Shown here in pieces: positions 41,178-52,057 of a stretch of DNA of 64,000 nt (within the stretch, counting starts at the first letter, position 1; every line of letters begins with the position of its first letter). The stretch is from Deinococcus radiotolerans. Its GTDB lineage: Bacteria; Deinococcota; Deinococci; Deinococcales; Deinococcaceae. Location of the stretch: NCBI RefSeq assembly GCF_014647435.1, contig NZ_BMPE01000013.1, positions 1-64,000 on the forward strand, in the 5' to 3' direction. The notes beneath the pieces are model-generated. The model did not search any database and was not told where the DNA came from. It was given only the letters and a program-made list of their open reading frames with translations. The translations under genes and the position numbers were made by a program.

Positions 41178-43918
41178 CGCTGCACCTGCTGGGCGACCCG
41201 GCACTGACGGTGCTGGGCGCGCGGGTGGCGGTGCGGCCGCGGCGGCTGCTGCTGCTGGCGGCGCTGGCGCTGGAGGGCCGGCAGTCGCGCGCGCGGCTGA
41301 GTGCGCGGCTGTTCCCGGATCTGGAGCCCGAGGAGGCGCGGGCGCGGCTGCGGCTGGAGTTGCACCGGGCGCGGGGGCCGCTGGGTGGGGCGCTACAGCT
41401 GGACGGTGAGGACGTGTGGCTGGACGCGACCTGCGACGCGGCGCAGCTGCGTGAGGCCGCGGCGGCCGGGGACTGGGTGGCGGGCCGGGCGTGGACGTCG
41501 GGCGCGCTGCTGGACGGCCTGAGCGTGCCGGACGTGCCGCAGCTGCTTGAGTGGGTGGAGGGCTGGCGGGGGCAGGTGCGGGCGTGGCAGGTGGGCCTGC
41601 TGGAGGCGGCGGTCGTGGGTCTGGACGGGCAGGGGCGGCCGGAGGGGGCGCTGGAGGCGCAGCGGGCGCTGCTGGAGCGGCAGCCGCTGTCTGAGGCGGC
41701 GTGTGACGCGCTGACGCGCCGCCTGTGGGGTCTGGGCCGCCGGGCGGAGGCGGCGGCGGTGCAGGCGGCATTCCGGGAGCGATTCGAGCGGGAGCTGGGG
41801 TGGGCGCCGGCGCTGGAGCACGCGCTGGAGGCCGCGTCTGCCTCGGTCCCGGCGGCCGGGGCGTTCAGTGTGCTGGAGCCGCCCCTGGTGGGCCGTGAGG
41901 GCCTGTGGCAGCAGGTGCTGGACTGGGCGGCGCGCGCGCCGGACGGCGCGGCGCTGCTGCTGGTCGGTGAGGGCGGGGTGGGCAAGTCGCGTCTGCTGGA
42001 CGCCCTGACGCGCGGGCCGCTCCAGCAGGGGGCGCGGCCGCCCGGGGCGCTGCTGCGGGGGTCGCGGGGCGCAGCGCAGGGGCCGTTCGGGGCGCTGCTG
42101 CGGGCGCTGGACGCCCGCCCGGAGGTGCTGGGGGCGCTGCCACGGCGGGTGCGGGATGACCTGGGTATGGTCGCGCCGCAGCTGTGCCCGCCGCCGCTAC
42201 TGCCGGGCAGCGCGCTGAGCGAGACGCGGGTGCTGGAGGCCTTCACGCAGGCGCTGCTGGCCCTGGCGGGTGGGGGCGCGCCGGGGGACGTGTGGGTCGT
42301 GGAGGACGCGCACTGGCTGGATCCGTCCACGGTGCGGGTGCTGGCGCGCGCGCAGGGGCAGGTGGGCGCGCGGGTGCTGGGCGCGGCGCGGCCCGAGGGG
42401 CTGGTGGGGGACGGGCCGCTGCACGCCTGGGCGCAGGAACTGGACGGCGCGGGGCGGCTGCTGCGGCTGGAGGTGCCACCCCTGTCGGAGTTGGCGGTGC
42501 TGAAACTGATCCGGCTGCTGTCGGGCTCGGCGCGCGCGACGGGGTTCGCGCAGACGCTGCACGCCCTGAGTGGCGGGAATCCGTACGCGCTGCTGGCGCT
42601 GGTGCAGGGGCTGCTGGCGCGCGGGGTGCTGGGCGTGGACGCGCAGGGCGCGTGGCAGCTGCACGTGGACCTGCCCGAGGTGCGGTCGCTGGTGCCGGGT
42701 ACGCTGCGCGCGGCGCTGGAGGAGCGGGTGGCGGCGCGGGGTCCGGGGGTGCTGGCGGCGCTGAGGGGGGCGGCGCTGCGGGGGGGGTCGTTCCGCCCGG
42801 AGGACGCGGCGGCCGCCAGTGGTCTGGACGCGCAGACGCTGGCGGGAGCGCTGGCGGACGCGGCGGCGCACCGCTGGATCGAGGCTCAGCCGGACGGGTC
42901 GTTCCGGCTGGAGCATGACCTGCTGCGTGAGGCGCTGCGGCTGGGCTGGCCTGAACCGGAGCGCGCAGCGGGGCACGCGCGGCTGGCGCGGCATCTGGAC
43001 GGTCTGGGTGTGGCGGCGCGCGAGCGGGCGGCGCACTGGGAGGCGGCGGGCGATGCGGCGGTGGCGGCGCAGCTGTGGCGCGAGGCGGCCTCGGACGCGC
43101 GGGCGCTCTGGGCGCACCGCGAGACGCTGTTCGCGCTGGACCGGGCCCTCCAGTGCACGCCGGGGGGACCGGCGCGCGCGGCGCTGCACCGTGAGCGGGG
43201 CCGGGCGTTCCAGGCGCTGGGGGACCTGGATGCCTGGGCGGCGGCGCTGGACGCGGCGCAGGCGTCCGCTCCGGACGACCGGGCCGAGGGGTTGCGGCTG
43301 GCGCTGGAGCGCACGCACCTGCTGCTGCGCCGGGGCGAGCCGCAGGGGGCGCTGGAGGTCAGTGAGGCGTGGCTGGACACGGTGGCCGCGCCGGAGTGGG
43401 GGCTGCTGATGCATGACCGGGCGCTGGCGCTGCTGCGCCTGGGCCGCGCGGCCGAGGCGGAGGCGCTGCTGCGCGCCACGCTGAGCGCCCCGGGGGACGA
43501 CCTGCTGCGCGCGAACCTGCACACCACGCTGGCGGGCGTGGCGTACGAGCAGGCGCGCCCGGTGGACGGGCTGGCGGACGCGCTGGCCGCGCAGGCGCTG
43601 TTCCGCAGCCTGGGCCGGCACGAGGGTGAGGTGGTGGCCCTGACGACCCTGGCGGAACTGCGGCGCCTGCTGGGTGATCCGGCGGGGCAGCGGTCGGCGC
43701 TGGAGGAGGCGCTGGAGCCCGCGCGGAGGTCAGGGCAGTACCGCATGCAGCATCACGTGTGGCAGGCGCTGGCCGAGTGGGCGCAGGAGCGTGGGGACGC
43801 GGCGGGCCTGCGGGACTTCGCCACGGGCGGGCTGGAGGCGGCGGAGGCCGAAGGGCACGCGGCGGGCGCGGCGGTCTTTCAGGCGCTGCTGGATCAGGGG
43901 CGGGCGCAACGCCCCTGA
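41168..43918 (+). CDS. Large BTAD/AAA-type transcriptional regulator
   Basis: A 916-residue multidomain regulator of the SARP/AfsR-like type. An N-terminal DNA-binding winged helix (LTVLGARVAVRPRRLLLLAA) is followed by a BTAD helical region (about 90-215). An AAA/STAND ATPase has LLVGEGGVGKSRLLDAL (Walker A) and VWVVEDAHWLD (Walker B). The C-terminus (about 560-916) has TPR-like helical repeats. It should bind DNA and integrate a signal through ATP and protein contacts. GTG start. Whether it begins at 41168 depends on the short leader ORF at 41145. No target is obvious except the divergent small protein. Confidence 0.88.
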   Translation: MSVTLHLLGDPALTVLGARVAVRPRRLLLLAALALEGRQSRARLSARLFPDLEPEEARARLRLELHRARGPLGGALQLDGEDVWLDATCDAAQLREAAAAGDWVAGRAWTSGALLDGLSVPDVPQLLEWVEGWRGQVRAWQVGLLEAAVVGLDGQGRPEGALEAQRALLERQPLSEAACDALTRRLWGLGRRAEAAAVQAAFRERFERELGWAPALEHALEAASASVPAAGAFSVLEPPLVGREGLWQQVLDWAARAPDGAALLLVGEGGVGKSRLLDALTRGPLQQGARPPGALLRGSRGAAQGPFGALLRALDARPEVLGALPRRVRDDLGMVAPQLCPPPLLPGSALSETRVLEAFTQALLALAGGGAPGDVWVVEDAHWLDPSTVRVLARAQGQVGARVLGAARPEGLVGDGPLHAWAQELDGAGRLLRLEVPPLSELAVLKLIRLLSGSARATGFAQTLHALSGGNPYALLALVQGLLARGVLGVDAQGAWQLHVDLPEVRSLVPGTLRAALEERVAARGPGVLAALRGAALRGGSFRPEDAAAASGLDAQTLAGALADAAAHRWIEAQPDGSFRLEHDLLREALRLGWPEPERAAGHARLARHLDGLGVAARERAAHWEAAGDAAVAAQLWREAASDARALWAHRETLFALDRALQCTPGGPARAALHRERGRAFQALGDLDAWAAALDAAQASAPDDRAEGLRLALERTHLLLRRGEPQGALEVSEAWLDTVAAPEWGLLMHDRALALLRLGRAAEAEALLRATLSAPGDDLLRANLHTTLAGVAYEQARPVDGLADALAAQALFRSLGRHEGEVVALTTLAELRRLLGDPAGQRSALEEALEPARRSGQYRMQHHVWQALAEWAQERGDAAGLRDFATGGLEAAEAEGHAAGAAVFQALLDQGRAQRP

Positions 43919-43944
43919 AACGCCGGGCCCGGTACGCTGCGGGC

Positions 43945-44340
43945 ATGACGATGAACTGGATGGGTGTGGGGGTGGCGGCCGCGGCCCTGCTGACGGGCGG
44001 AGTGGTGGGCGCGCAGGGCCTGCCGGCGGGGCAGACGTTCGTGGTGTCCTGCCCCGGGGGGACGTCCCAGGGGTGCACGACGTACGCGGTGGAGAAGGGC
44101 CTGCTGATCTGTTACTGCGGAACGGAACGGGTGCTGCTCAGGGCGCGGCCGGAGACGCTGGCGCAGCTGCGGGCGGCCGGTACGCCGCAGGTCGTGAATC
44201 TGCGGGGCAGTGCGGGCTCCCGGACGCTGTACGTGTTCAGCAGTGATCCGAAGCTGCGGGGGGCGCTGGCGGGAGCGTTCCAGGCGGAGTGGGTGCAGGG
44301 GGCAGCGCCGGCGCTGAACATCGCGTTCCAGCGGCGCTGA
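43945..44340 (+). CDS. Exported protein, function unknown
   Basis: 131 residues with an N-terminal signal-like helix (WMGVGVAAAALLTGGVVGAQG). The mature part has Cys residues in VSCPGGTSQGC and CYCG, which may form disulfides, then a basic, helical tail. No family is recognised. The ATG lies six bases after TACGCT. It is directly downstream of the BTAD regulator but has its own -10 box. Confidence 0.7.
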   Translation: MTMNWMGVGVAAAALLTGGVVGAQGLPAGQTFVVSCPGGTSQGCTTYAVEKGLLICYCGTERVLLRARPETLAQLRAAGTPQVVNLRGSAGSRTLYVFSSDPKLRGALAGAFQAEWVQGAAPALNIAFQRR

Positions 44341-44359
44341 GGGGGGTTCCCCCGGTGTC

Positions 44360-44373
44360 CTAACGGGCGTTTG
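44360..44373. promoter_or_regulatory. TetR-type operator upstream of tetR
   Basis: CTAACGGGCGTTTG. This is the same inverted repeat as at 34936-34949 in reverse orientation (core AACGGGCGTT equals the complement of AACGCCCGTT), with matching flanks CCT and TGGGT. It overlaps the predicted -35 region of the tetR promoter, whose -10 box is TACGCT at 44386-44391, so autorepression is likely. Confidence 0.6.
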
Positions 44374-44436
44374 GGTGGGGCGTGCTACGCTGGGCGGACT
44401 GGGTCACCCGGGCCCTGCCCCTCCCTGTTCCCCACC

Positions 44437-45018
44437 ATGACTGACACTGCCAAACCCCGCCGCGAGCAGATTCTGGACTCGGCCAGCCGCCTCTTTTCCG
44501 AGCGTGGATACCACGCGACGAGCATGCGTGACCTGGCGGGCGAGCTGGGCATGCAGGGCGGCAGCCTGTACGCGCACATCGCGTCCAAAGAGGAATTGCT
44601 CATCGAGATCGTGAATCAGGCGTCCCGGCAGTTCGACGAGGCGCTGTTCACGCTGCGGGGCGAACCCATGCGCGCGGACGAGAAGCTGCGCGAGGCGATG
44701 TACCGGCACATCCGGGTCGTGGCGGACAACATGGACAGCGCGACCGTGTTCTTCCACGAGTGGAAGCACCTGTCGCCCGATGCGTACGGGCGCGTGACGA
44801 GCTGGCGCGACACGATTGACGGCTTCTACCGGGAGCTGGTTACGCAGGGCGTGCAGGAGGGCACCTTCCGCGCGGATCTGGACGTGAAGATGACCGCGTA
44901 CCTGATCCTGTCGGCGGTGAACTGGGCGTACACGTGGTACCGCCCCGGCGGGTCGATGTCGCCGCGCGCCGTGGCCGATCAGTTTGCCCAGATGCTGCTG
45001 TCGGGGCTGCGCGCATGA
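44437..45018 (+). CDS. TetR-family repressor, probably of acyl-CoA metabolism
   Basis: 193 residues. The N-terminal helix-turn-helix ([20 protein letters not shown], then [18 protein letters not shown]) is typical of TetR regulators. The C-terminal region would bind a ligand. Its upstream operator matches a palindrome also found before the PccB-like gene at 34964, so it probably controls both. The consensus resembles that I recall for Thermus PaaR, which senses phenylacetyl-CoA. I infer an acyl-CoA ligand, not proven. It is coupled to the next ORF by ATGA overlap. Confidence 0.85.
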   Translation: MTDTAKPRREQILDSASRLFSERGYHATSMRDLAGELGMQGGSLYAHIASKEELLIEIVNQASRQFDEALFTLRGEPMRADEKLREAMYRHIRVVADNMDSATVFFHEWKHLSPDAYGRVTSWRDTIDGFYRELVTQGVQEGTFRADLDVKMTAYLILSAVNWAYTWYRPGGSMSPRAVADQFAQMLLSGLRA

Positions 45019-45338
45019 GCCACCCGACGGTGACGGTGCCGATCCGTGAGGCGCTGCGGTACGCGCAGGGCCGCGCCGAGCGGCTGGCGCGCACGCAGCA
45101 GCTGGAGATCGGCGAGGACCTGTTCGTGCGGATCGCGCCGGGTGGGCGTAAGGTCCTGCTGTTCTGCCTGGACGGCGAACCGGACCGCAGCGCGGCCGAG
45201 GCGGTCGCGGCGGCCCTGGGCCTGCGCCACCCGGCGTACGGCTGGCATCAGGGGGCCACGCTGCGCTCCCTGACCGTGATCGAGGAGGGCGCAGTCGACA
45301 TCCCGGAGGCCCCCGCAGATGACGGTGACGATTCCTGA
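45015..45338 (+). CDS. Small protein coupled to tetR
   Basis: 107 residues, soluble, with an acidic C-terminus ([10 protein letters not shown]). The start overlaps the tetR stop (ATGA). A core segment [20 protein letters not shown] and [17 protein letters not shown] are its best-defined parts. I do not recognise the family. Co-translation suggests it works with or is controlled by the TetR protein. Confidence 0.65.
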   Translation: MSHPTVTVPIREALRYAQGRAERLARTQQLEIGEDLFVRIAPGGRKVLLFCLDGEPDRSAAEAVAAALGLRHPAYGWHQGATLRSLTVIEEGAVDIPEAPADDGDDS

Positions 45339-45394
45339 CTGCCGCGTCAGGCTGGCCTCATAGGGCCTTCACGCAGCACATCTAGGGTGACGGC

Positions 45395-45862
45395 ATGAAG
45401 AAAGCTGTCCTGCTGCTCCTGCCTCTGGCCATGGCCTCCTGCAACTACCTGGGGATTCCGAATGGTGACGTGTCCGGCAACATCCTGGGCACCCAGCCCA
45501 GCGGAACCGTCCGGCTGGCCTTGCGTGGCACCACGTTCAACGGTGGGCAGGCGCCCGCGCTGGACCAGGGGAACCTGGGCACCTTCAACCCGCAGAAGCG
45601 CGTGTACTCAATCAGCCTGCCCGCCAACCCGGTGGACGGCGGCTACGAACTGTTCGCGTACGTGGACAGCAACGGCAACAACACCTTCGATAGCACCGAG
45701 AAGCGCACCAGTGACAGCCAGACCTTCGCGTACTCGAAAGACGGTACCGGCAGCAAGGGCGGGGAGAACCTGCTGAACCTGAAGGCTGGCTGGACGCAGT
45801 ACAGAGGCACCGCGGTCGTCAAGAGCGGCACGCCCTTCGCGAACGTGAACCTCAACTGGTAA
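45395..45862 (+). CDS. Small lipoprotein, function unknown
   Basis: 155 residues with a lipobox (LLPLAMASCN). The mature part is Gly/Asn/Thr-rich, with FAYVDSNGNNTFDSTEKR, which resembles an EF-hand-like or calcium-binding loop (D, N, N, D, E positions). No established family. The ATG lies six bases after TAGGGT. A strong terminator follows. Confidence 0.7.
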   Translation: MKKAVLLLLPLAMASCNYLGIPNGDVSGNILGTQPSGTVRLALRGTTFNGGQAPALDQGNLGTFNPQKRVYSISLPANPVDGGYELFAYVDSNGNNTFDSTEKRTSDSQTFAYSKDGTGSKGGENLLNLKAGWTQYRGTAVVKSGTPFANVNLNW

Positions 45863-45877
45863 ATCCGAACCGCACAA

Positions 45878-45906
45878 GGGGCCCGTGGCATCACGCCACG
45901 GGCCCC
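45878..45906. terminator. 12-bp hairpin after lipoprotein gene
   Basis: GGGGCCCGTGGC/GCCACGGGCCCC with the loop ATCAC, between convergent genes at 45862 and 45923. Followed by GTCCTG, not a T-run. Confidence 0.8.
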
Positions 45907-45922
45907 GTCCTGATCCCTCAGG

Positions 45923-46570
45923 TCAGTTCTTGGCGCTGCCCTCGAAGGCGGCCTTGAACTTCTGGAGGTCCTCGGCGATCTGCTGGCTGGGTTCCTCACC
46001 GAACAGTTTGGCCACGGCGGCGCCGAGCGGCCCGGCGGGCGGACGGTAGGACAGGGCCACGTGCACGCGGGTGCCGCCGCTGGGCAGGGACTCGAACTGC
46101 ACGCTGCCCGCGTTGTCTACGGTCGCGCCGGGCAGGGAGTGCCAGCCGATGCGCTGGCCGGGCTTGTCGTTCACGATTTCCGCTTCCCATTCCACGTGGG
46201 TGCCCAGGGGGGCCTTGGCGACCCAGCGGCTGCGTTTCTCGTCCAGCGCGGTGACGCTCTCGAGGTGGCTCATGATCTGGGGCAGGTTCTCCAGTTTGCG
46301 CCAGAAGTCGTACACGGCCTGCGCGGGGCGGTCCACGACGACGCTGTGCTCCACGAAGATGGGTTTGGCGGCCACGGCGTTGCCGCTGAGGCCAGCGGCG
46401 GCCATCACCGGGTCGTTGCCGGTGGCGGCGCGGTACGCGAGGTACCCGCCAACGGCGGCCATGCCGAGGCCGAGCACGCCGCGCTTGCGCAGGCCCATCA
46501 GCAGCAGCGCGCCACCTGCGGCGCCGCTGATCATGCGGGTTTGATCCATTCCAGTGCTGCTGTTCGTCAT
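45923..46570 (-). CDS. Membrane SRPBCC-domain protein
   Basis: About 215 residues. An N-terminal helical membrane segment ([21 protein letters not shown]) precedes a START/SRPBCC (polyketide cyclase/dehydrase-like) domain (about 70-200) with [20 protein letters not shown] and [16 protein letters not shown]. Related proteins bind hydrophobic ligands such as quinones. The start is fixed by GGAGGG eight bases before the ATG. A TACACT box lies further upstream. The large in-frame extension is rejected. Confidence 0.82.
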   Translation of the reverse strand: MTNSSTGMDQTRMISGAAGGALLLMGLRKRGVLGLGMAAVGGYLAYRAATGNDPVMAAAGLSGNAVAAKPIFVEHSVVVDRPAQAVYDFWRKLENLPQIMSHLESVTALDEKRSRWVAKAPLGTHVEWEAEIVNDKPGQRIGWHSLPGATVDNAGSVQFESLPSGGTRVHVALSYRPPAGPLGAAVAKLFGEEPSQQIAEDLQKFKAAFEGSAKN

Positions 46571-46689
46571 GGTGATTCCCTCCGTGGGGGCAGTGTATGA
46601 AGTGAGTGCTGGGGCGGACGTGAAGCCACGCCCAACGAAGATTAAGGCCCGCTGTGGCGGGACGGTGGGGCAATTGACCTTACGGGGTG

Positions 46690-46890
46690 TCAGTCGGGCT
46701 GGTTCCCGACCTGATGGGCGTGCTGGTCGGTGATGGTGTCGGTGGCGGCGCGGTCGTCCGGATGGTTGGGGCCGCCCTGCACGTCGGGCGTCAGGTTGGT
46801 GTTCGCGCCGTGCGTGGCGTGGTCGCTGCCGCTGTGCTGCTGCGCGGTTTCCGGGGTGCTGGGCGGGACGGGGTCGTGAGGGTCGGTCAT
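46690..46890 (-). CDS. Small hydrophilic, disordered protein
   Basis: 66 residues, rich in Asp, His, Thr, Pro and Gln (for example [17 protein letters not shown]). No hydrophobic core, so probably disordered. The ATG is preceded by AAGGATGGGGT. It could be a stress-related or metal-binding small protein because of the many His residues. This is speculation. Confidence 0.5.
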   Translation of the reverse strand: MTDPHDPVPPSTPETAQQHSGSDHATHGANTNLTPDVQGGPNHPDDRAATDTITDQHAHQVGNQPD

Positions 46891-47010
46891 ACCCCATCCT
46901 TCGCGCGTGGAGGCCGGGGCGGGTGTGGTGGGCCTGAGGGGGCGTTCATGCGCGGCAGGCTGGACGGGCCGGGCGCGCCGGGCGGCGCTGGGCTCTATGC
47001 TGGCGGGCGT

Positions 47011-47925
47011 ATGCGTGCCCCTGCCGCCCGTCTGGATCCGTTGTCGCTGGGGGCCATTCTGGTCACGATCGTGTTCTGGGCGTCGGCGTTCGCGGGCATC
47101 CGGGCGGGGCTGGAGGTGTTCTCGCCGGGGCACGTGACGCTGTACCGCTTTCTGGTGGCCAGCGCGGCGCTGGGCCTGTACGCGCTGCTGGCGCGGATTC
47201 CGGTGCCGCCCGTGCGGGACCTGTGGCGGATCGCGCTGCTGAGTTTCTCGGGCATCACGCTGTACCACGTGTGCCTGAACTACGGCGAGGTGCACGTCCC
47301 GGCAGGCACGGCCAGCCTGATCATCGCGGCGGGGCCCGTGATTACGGCGCTGCTCGCCACGCGCTTTGCCGGGGAGCGGCTCAACGCCCTGGGGTGGCTG
47401 GGCACGCTGGTCAGCCTGGGGGGCGTGGCGCTGATCGTGGTGGGGGGCGGGCAGGGCCTGAACTTCACGGGTGGGGCGCTGCTGATCCTGGCGGCGGCGC
47501 TGTTCACGAGCCTGTACTTCGTGTTTCAGAAGCCCCTGCTGGCGCGGATGAATCCGCTGCACTTCACGGTGTGGTCGCTGATCATGGGGACCGTTCCCAT
47601 GCTGGTGTTCCTGCCGGGGTTCGGGGCGGAACTGCGCGCGGCGCCGCTGGGCGCGCATCTGGCGATGGTGTACATCGGGCTGTTCCCGGCGGCGCTGGCG
47701 TACCTGACCTGGACGTTCGCGCTCTCGCGGGTGGGGGCGGGCGTGACCACGTCGTTCCTGTACGTGTCGCCGGTGTTCGCGGTGCTGATCGCCTGGGCGT
47801 GGCTGAACGAGGTGCCGACCCTGCTGACGCTGGTGGGGGGCGTGGTGGCGGTGGCGGGCGTGGTGCTCGTGAATACCCGCGGGCGGCCCGCCCCGGAGCC
47901 CACCAGTCAGGCGGTGAAGGCTTGA
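47011..47925 (+). CDS. EamA/DMT-family transporter
   Basis: About 304 residues with two EamA repeats of about five transmembrane helices each. [19 protein letters not shown] near the start and [16 protein letters not shown] in the second repeat are typical of the drug/metabolite transporter superfamily. It probably exports or imports a small metabolite. The -10-like TATGCT lies nine bases before the ATG. It overlaps the ABC gene by the TTGA junction, so the two are translationally coupled. Confidence 0.88.
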   Translation: MRAPAARLDPLSLGAILVTIVFWASAFAGIRAGLEVFSPGHVTLYRFLVASAALGLYALLARIPVPPVRDLWRIALLSFSGITLYHVCLNYGEVHVPAGTASLIIAAGPVITALLATRFAGERLNALGWLGTLVSLGGVALIVVGGGQGLNFTGGALLILAAALFTSLYFVFQKPLLARMNPLHFTVWSLIMGTVPMLVFLPGFGAELRAAPLGAHLAMVYIGLFPAALAYLTWTFALSRVGAGVTTSFLYVSPVFAVLIAWAWLNEVPTLLTLVGGVVAVAGVVLVNTRGRPAPEPTSQAVKA

Positions 47926-49406
47926 CCCCCAGGGACCCCAGCGCCGACGCGCCCCTGGCGGTGCAAGACGTCACGGTGCGCCTGGGCGGCGAGGTGATTC
48001 TGAACGGCGTGACGCTGGATGTCCGCCGGGGCGAGTTCCTGGCCCTGATCGGCCCGTCCGGTGGTGGCAAGAGCACGCTGCTGCGGGTCCTGGCGGGCCT
48101 GCTGCGCCCGGAGGCCGGATCGGTGCGGATTCAGACGCCGCCCGCGCTGGTCTTCCAGGATTACCGGCTGCTGCCGTGGCGTACGGCGCTGCGGAACGTG
48201 GCGCTGCCCGCCGATCTGGGGGCGGGCGGGGGCCTGAGCCCGCACGAGGCGCTGAAGCTGGTGGGCATGGACGCGTACGGACCGTACTTCCCGGCGCAGC
48301 TGTCGGGCGGGATGCGGGCTCGGGTGGCGCTGGCGCGCGCGCTCGCGCAGAGCGGGGACGTGCTCCTGCTGGACGAACCGTTCGCGGCTCTGGACGCGCT
48401 GGTCCGTGAGCGCTTCAACGCCGAGCTGCGGCACCTGCACGAGAAGACGGGCCGCACGACCGTGCTGGTCACGCACTCGATCCGTGAGGCGGTCTGGCTG
48501 GCCGACCGGGTGGCGGTGCTGCGCGGCGGACAGATCGTGGAGGTACTGGACACGCGCGGCGAGGGCCGCGTGAGCGCGTACACGGACGGACTGGAAGCGC
48601 ACCTGCGGGCGGTGCTGGGCACCGGGGACTCCACGCGCCTGCGGGTGGAATCCCGGCAGGGCCGCAGCCTGGCGTGGCTGCTGCCCGCGCTGGCGGTGCT
48701 GCTGGCGGGGATGGCGTGGCAGCTGGGCGCCTCGGCCCTGAATCAGCCGTTCCTGCTGCCCACACCAGGCGCGGTGTGGCAGGAGGGGGTGCGCACGGCC
48801 CCGGCGCTGCTGGCGGCGTTCCGTGTAACGGTGGAAACGGCCCTGGCCGGGACACTGCTGGGCGCGCTGGCCGGCGTGCTGATCGGCTACCCGCTGGCGC
48901 GCTGGCGGGCACTGGAACGCTTCCTGAGCCCATTCATCGTGGCGTCGCAGAGCACGCCGATCGTGGTGCTCGCGCCGCTGCTGGTGTCGTGGCTCGGCTT
49001 TGGTTTCCTGCCGGCCGTGATCGTGTCGGCCCTCAGCGCGCTGTACCCCATGCTCGTCGCCACGCTGGTGGGCGTGCGGGAACTGGAGGCGACCTTTCAC
49101 GAGCTGTTCAGCACGCTGCGCGCCTCGCGCTGGCAGCGTCTGACCCGCCTGGAGTTCCCCGGGGCGCTGCCCGTGCTGCTGGGCGGCCTGCGGCTGGCGG
49201 CCAGCCTCGCACTGATCGGAGCGGTCGTGTGGGAGTTCGTGGACCCGAACCAGAAGGGCCTGGGGCTGGCGGTGCAGGTCGCCGGGACGTACCAGAACAA
49301 GGCGGGGCAGTTCGCGGCGATCGCGCTGCTGATCGGGTACGGGGTGCTGGTGTACGCCGTGATCACGGGCCTGGAACGCCGCGTGATGCGCCGTCGGGGG
49401 CGCTAG
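47922..49406 (+). CDS. One-chain ABC importer (ATPase plus permease), NitT/TauT type
   Basis: About 494 residues joining two subunits usually separate. Residues about 10-225 are an ATPase ([43 protein letters not shown]). After a linker, about residues 245-494 form an SsuC-type permease ([52 protein letters not shown]). Such systems import nitrate, sulfonate, taurine or thiamine precursors. No substrate-binding protein is nearby. The TTG start overlaps the EamA stop as TTGA. Confidence 0.88.
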   Translation: MTPRDPSADAPLAVQDVTVRLGGEVILNGVTLDVRRGEFLALIGPSGGGKSTLLRVLAGLLRPEAGSVRIQTPPALVFQDYRLLPWRTALRNVALPADLGAGGGLSPHEALKLVGMDAYGPYFPAQLSGGMRARVALARALAQSGDVLLLDEPFAALDALVRERFNAELRHLHEKTGRTTVLVTHSIREAVWLADRVAVLRGGQIVEVLDTRGEGRVSAYTDGLEAHLRAVLGTGDSTRLRVESRQGRSLAWLLPALAVLLAGMAWQLGASALNQPFLLPTPGAVWQEGVRTAPALLAAFRVTVETALAGTLLGALAGVLIGYPLARWRALERFLSPFIVASQSTPIVVLAPLLVSWLGFGFLPAVIVSALSALYPMLVATLVGVRELEATFHELFSTLRASRWQRLTRLEFPGALPVLLGGLRLAASLALIGAVVWEFVDPNQKGLGLAVQVAGTYQNKAGQFAAIALLIGYGVLVYAVITGLERRVMRRRGR

Positions 49407-49409
49407 GCT
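49404..49409 (+). promoter_or_regulatory. -10 box of the Nudix gene, shared with a stop codon
   Basis: TAGGCT, followed by six bases and ATG 49416. Its TAG is also the stop codon of the ABC gene. Confidence 0.6.
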
Positions 49410-49415
49410 GCGCGC

Positions 49416-49826
49416 ATGAACAGACCGCTGGTGTGCGTGGGGGCGCTCGTGTGGGGCAAAGACGGACGGGTGCTGCTGGTGCAGACCACCAAGTGGCGCG
49501 GGCTGTGGGGCGTGCCCGGCGGGAAAGTCGAGTGGGGCGAAACGCTGCTGGAGGCCGTGCAGCGCGAGTTTCTGGAGGAGGTCGGGCTTCGCCTGGAGGA
49601 CGTGCAGTACGCGCAGACGCAGGAGGCGGTGCTCAGTGAGGAGTTCCACGCGCCGGCGCACATGCTGCTGGTGGACTTCCTGGCAACCACCGAGGATCAC
49701 GTGGTCACCCCGAACGAGGAGATCGCGGCCTGGGTGTGGGTACACCTGCACGAGGCGCTGGAGTACCCGCTGAATTCGTTCACGCGGTCGCTGGTGGAAC
49801 TGGCCCTGCGCCAGGGCGAACGCTGA
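49416..49826 (+). CDS. Nudix hydrolase
   Basis: 136 residues. The Nudix box is complete: [24 protein letters not shown]. It hydrolyses a nucleoside diphosphate linked to another group. Substrate is unknown, and house-cleaning of damaged nucleotides is possible. Start six bases after TAGGCT, leaderless. Such enzymes are numerous in Deinococcus, as known for the genus. Confidence 0.92.
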   Translation: MNRPLVCVGALVWGKDGRVLLVQTTKWRGLWGVPGGKVEWGETLLEAVQREFLEEVGLRLEDVQYAQTQEAVLSEEFHAPAHMLLVDFLATTEDHVVTPNEEIAAWVWVHLHEALEYPLNSFTRSLVELALRQGER

Positions 49827-50434
49827 CGCGGCCCGCCCGGTGAGCCCCATGAATCTGGCCTGAGCGGCTCAGGAGAGGGTGGCCGCGCTGTGACGGGTGA
49901 GGGCAGGCTGCGCCCAGTGCGCCTTGCCTCATGTCGAATGGTGTGGGCCGTGACGCAGCACGTGTGGAGCGGCGTCAAGCCACCTGGCGGGTGGAACGGT
50001 TGCTCAGATTGGCCTGACCTCTGGATGACTGTTCAGGCCCTGTGGATCCGGGTTGAGGGCGGTCTCCAGCTATCCTCCATCTCTATCTTTACAATCGCCA
50101 AGTTGAGTGATAATAACCACGCCTATGCGTAAAGTTATTTGTCGAACAGTCAGATGAGATGGATGAGCAACTTAGACAAGCTTCTCAATTTTAAATTATT
50201 TGTCCCGATATACGAGACACACGTTTTTTACGTCCCCCTGTAAGTTTTCTGTAATTTTTGTACTGGTCTTGACCAGAATTCACACCCCCCGTCCGTCGTT
50301 CATCAACAGGGGACAAATATCCGCGTATCATCTCCGAAGTTCCCAACTTCGCTTGACAGCGTTACACCAGCCGTGCATGCCACGGCCATACTCCCATCTG
50401 TCTCGTTGCGGAACTGTCTCAGGAGGTCGCCTCA
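49827..50434. promoter_or_regulatory. AT-rich control region before the S8 protease
   Basis: About 600 bases without a supported gene. 50080-50340 is strikingly AT-rich for this genome. It holds TTATTTGTC at 50135-50143 and 50196-50204, and the inverted GGGACAAATA at 50310-50319 pairing with TATTTGTCCC at 50197-50206. A palindrome CTGGTCTTGACCAG lies at 50263-50276. TTGACA at 50353-50358 may be a -35. It probably carries the regulated promoter of the protease gene. Confidence 0.5.
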
Positions 50435-51973
<1,539 letters not shown>

Positions 51974-51985
51974 CCCTGCGCCTGC

Positions 51986-52012
51986 ACGCCGCCCTGCTCC
52001 CTGGGGCGGCGT
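51986..52012 (+). terminator. Hairpin after S8 protease
   Basis: ACGCCGCCC/GGGCGGCGT, 9 bp with a 9-base loop, followed by GTTCTTGA. It probably reduces or ends transcription before the next protease gene, 46 bases away. Confidence 0.65.
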
Positions 52013-52057
52013 GTTCTTGAGCACCGGCACCCCTGATCCCACCACCTGGAGACCGTC

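Noticed and set aside
42197..43621. Minus-strand ORF of 474 codons
   Set aside because: Antisense shadow of the BTAD regulator.
49890..50132. 80-codon ORF before the protease region
   Set aside because: No start signal, and its end runs into the AT-rich control region. Composition is not gene-like.
50353..50358. TTGACA as a firm -35 of the protease promoter
   Set aside because: The hexamer 17 bases downstream (CATGCC) is a poor -10, so I left it as a hint only.
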